Positions 37,453 through 38,836 of a DNA stretch of 38,836 nucleotides are shown here, one piece after another. The DNA comes from a virus. The stretch spans positions 1 to 38,836 of the IMG/VR virus record IMGVR_UViG_3300004369_000668; one strand, given 5' to 3'. Under the pieces are notes generated by a model. It did not search any database. It saw nothing but the letters and a program-made list of their open reading frames with translations, and was not told where the DNA came from. The position numbers and the translations under genes are program-made. Positions within the stretch are counted from its first letter, which is position 1, and every line of letters begins with the position of its first letter.

Positions 37453-37746
37453 ATGTTAATACAAAAACCAGTTGAAAAAAATGACGTTGTTACAGTAAAA
37501 TTAATTACTGGAGAAGAAATTTTAGGACGTTTTGAAGGTGAAGATGAAAATGGTCTTCATGTTTCAAGAGCTAGTGTGGTGGCGGCAAATCCAGAAGGAG
37601 GACTAGGCTTAGTACCTTGGATGATGAGTTCAGCACCTGAGAAAATTACGATAAATAAAAGTACTGTAGTAACTTATGCTCCTACAGTTGAACAAATTGC
37701 AGACAAATTTACAGAAGCAACTTCAAGCATACAAGTTGTAAAATAG
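37453..37746 (+). CDS. Sm/LSm-like protein, conserved phage family
   Basis: 97 aa. DVVTVKLITGEEILGRFEGE followed by GLHVSRASVVAA is the first strand pattern of an Sm fold (strand-turn-strand with GEEIxG), then KITINKSTVVTYAP as the closing strands and a helical tail. Relatives are common in T4-like marine phages. RNA binding, as by Hfq, would be in keeping with the fold; nothing in the sequence proves it. It has no convincing promoter of its own. Confidence 0.55.
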   Translation: MLIQKPVEKNDVVTVKLITGEEILGRFEGEDENGLHVSRASVVAANPEGGLGLVPWMMSSAPEKITINKSTVVTYAPTVEQIADKFTEATSSIQVVK

Positions 37747-37750
37747 ACAC

Positions 37751-37778
37751 TTGACACAGACACTATATTTTGTATAAT
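37751..37778 (+). promoter_or_regulatory. Early promoter for the SleB lysin
   Basis: TTGACA (37751-37756), 16 bp, TATAAT (37773-37778), both consensus. The ATG lies 13 nt behind the -10 box. Confidence 0.8.
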
Positions 37779-37790
37779 ATAGGTTAATTT

Positions 37791-38339
37791 ATGAAAAGAG
37801 TCATTATAAGTTTATTCTTTTCTGTTAGTTTATTTGCAGAAAAGATAGATGCAAACGTGCTACAAGTTGATATGTCCTTAGATGACGATGTAACTTGTTT
37901 AGCATTAAATATGTATCATGAAGCCAGAAGTGAAAGTACTGCTGGTATGTGGGCCGTTAGTGACGTTGTAATCAATAGAGTGAAAAGCTCAGTATTCCCA
38001 AATAGTATTTGTGAAGTAATCAAACAAGGACCAATTAGAGAAAGTTGGAAAACTTTTAACAAACCATTTCTTACCGAAGATCAAAGAATTTATTATCCAG
38101 TAAGGGGTCAATGTCAATTCAGTTGGTATTGTGACGGTAGATCGGATGTACCCACAGAGCTATTCAGTTGGCAAAGAGCATTAGAACTTGCTAGGCTAAT
38201 GTTAGAATATGATAAAGGTATAGGTATCACAGATGGTGCTGACCATTATCACGCAGACTACATAAATCCCAAATGGAACCAGAGCATGTTGCTCACAGCC
38301 AGGATAGACAACCACGTATTCTATAAAGATATCAGATAA
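37791..38339 (+). CDS. SleB-type cell wall hydrolase with signal peptide
   Basis: 182 aa. MKRVIISLFFSVSLFAEK is a signal peptide or signal-anchor. NMYHEARSES, GQCQFSWYCDGR and DHYHADYINPKW are the Hydrolase_2/SleB motifs, with Glu in the YHEAR segment as the likely catalytic acid of a lytic transglycosylase/amidase-type lysin. The signal suggests Sec export without a holin. Despite its lysin nature it has a consensus early-type promoter. Confidence 0.88.
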   Translation: MKRVIISLFFSVSLFAEKIDANVLQVDMSLDDDVTCLALNMYHEARSESTAGMWAVSDVVINRVKSSVFPNSICEVIKQGPIRESWKTFNKPFLTEDQRIYYPVRGQCQFSWYCDGRSDVPTELFSWQRALELARLMLEYDKGIGITDGADHYHADYINPKWNQSMLLTARIDNHVFYKDIR

Positions 38340-38342
38340 ATA
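38336..38342 (+). promoter_or_regulatory. Late element ATAAATA with AGGAG leader
   Basis: AGATAAATATAT overlaps the lysin stop; AGGAG lies 7 nt before ATG 38378. Confidence 0.5.
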
Positions 38343-38377
38343 TATACTGTTATAATACACACATTAGGAGTAACAGT

Positions 38378-38836
38378 ATGTATGAATATAGATGTAAAGT
38401 CTTAAAAATAGTTGATGGTGACACAGTAGATGTTGATATCGATTTGGGATTTGGTATAGTGTTAAAAAGCGAACGTGTCAGAATCATGGGCATAGATACA
38501 CCAGAAAGTAGAACTAAGGACAAAGTAGAAAAACAATTTGGCTTAGCCGCAAAGAAAAGGCTAAAAGAAATGCTTGATAACAAATCAGGTCCAATCCTAA
38601 AGACACAGATCAATAAGAAAGGCGAGGACATGAAAGGTAAGTTTGGCCGTATATTAGGCGACTTTACTGTTTATCATGCACCAACAGACAGTTGGAGAAT
38701 GGTAACTGACATTTTAGTTGAAGAGGGTCATGCTGTGGCATACTTTGGTGGTAGCAAAGAAGAAGTACAAGCAAAACATATGGCCAATAGAAGTAAACTG
38801 ATTCGTGAAGGTGTGGTAAATATGACACTAGAAGAA
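38378..38836 (+). CDS. Thermonuclease-like (SNase) protein, 3' end outside the window
   Basis: 153 codons are present. VLKIVDGDTVDVDIDLGF and VRIMGIDTPESR are the SNase hallmark; KKGEDMKGKFGRILG and LVEEGHAVAYFGG follow. The fold is an OB domain cutting DNA or RNA with calcium. Met 38378 with AGGAG 7 nt ahead is chosen over the ATG at 38382, which is out of frame. No signal peptide. It would help host nucleic-acid breakdown or act on packaged DNA. Confidence 0.88.
   Translation, partial: MYEYRCKVLKIVDGDTVDVDIDLGFGIVLKSERVRIMGIDTPESRTKDKVEKQFGLAAKKRLKEMLDNKSGPILKTQINKKGEDMKGKFGRILGDFTVYHAPTDSWRMVTDILVEEGHAVAYFGGSKEEVQAKHMANRSKLIREGVVNMTLEE

Noticed and set aside
1-38836. CRISPR array, insertion sequence or integrase/attachment site
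   Set aside because: No spaced direct repeats, transposase-like frame or integrase-like frame was found; the only clear tandem repeat is the 33-bp coding repeat at 7721.

Overview
The window looks like part of the genome of a marine, T4-like tailed phage (myovirus) with a very AT-rich genome. The inference rests on several sequence signals: many copies of a TATAAATA/ATAAATA late-promoter element, densely packed short and overlapping genes, two tRNA genes, and typical T4-like marine-phage genes (DexA-type exonuclease, ATP-dependent DNA ligase, UvsE, peptide deformylase, SleB-type lysin, capsid-targeted head proteins). The host cannot be fixed from this sequence; a low-GC marine proteobacterium such as a SAR11-type cell, or a cyanobacterium, would fit.

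Layout. 1-1791 (minus): end of a possible radical-SAM gene and a subtilisin-like protease. 1872-11497 (plus): PP-loop ATPase, a chain of tiny membrane proteins, 7Fe ferredoxin, 2OG-Fe(II) oxygenase, class 3 lipase, tRNA-Thr and tRNA-Ala with a lysine-rich repeat protein between them, a 2OG-oxygenase/LIC12192-type fusion, two glycosyltransferases and the exonuclease. 11490-11872 (minus): a small secreted protein and a basic peptide. 12063-19241 (plus): a two-helix membrane protein, two singly promoted unknown proteins, DNA ligase, small membrane proteins, an ATP-grasp ligase with a zinc metallopeptidase, peptide deformylase and a GH6-family glycoside hydrolase. 19234-32270 (minus): a late block of head-associated proteins and two virion structural paralogues, interleaved with modification enzymes (SDR, sulfotransferase-like, nucleotidyltransferases, radical SAM, two 2OG oxygenases, a GT-like protein). 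32359-36865 (plus): UvsE, then sulfotransferase-like, epimerase, C-methyltransferase and GT-like genes. 37097-37327 (minus): a paralogue of the 12063 membrane protein. 37453-38836 (plus): an Sm-like protein, a SleB lysin with signal peptide, and a partial thermonuclease-like gene.

How it works together. Two promoter systems can be read. Host sigma70-like promoters (TTGACA, exactly 16 bp, TATAAT or close) precede the nuclease, UvsE, lysin and small-protein genes. A T4-like late element precedes the other groups in two architectures: one puts ATAAATA 25-46 nt upstream of an AGGAG-type ribosome site, the other puts it only 5-6 nt before the start codon, so the transcript should begin at or within a base of the start codon (leaderless). 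The leaderless class covers about 13 genes and corrects at least one start site. Three head-block proteins carry N-termini resembling the T4 capsid-targeting sequence plus basic, cysteine-paired C-termini. The glycosyltransferases, epimerase, C-methyltransferase, sulfotransferase-like proteins and oxygenases suggest a sizeable sugar- or surface-modification programme.

The most novel-looking signals are the leaderless late promoters, a candidate small RNA (17710-17796) whose loop is complementary over 13 nt to the ribosome-binding site of a late gene, a zinc-ribbon reading frame directly and in frame behind a stop codon (20843-20926), the LxxLAG(I/L) peptide shared by head-block proteins, and the ATP-grasp/metallopeptidase/basic-peptide cassette.
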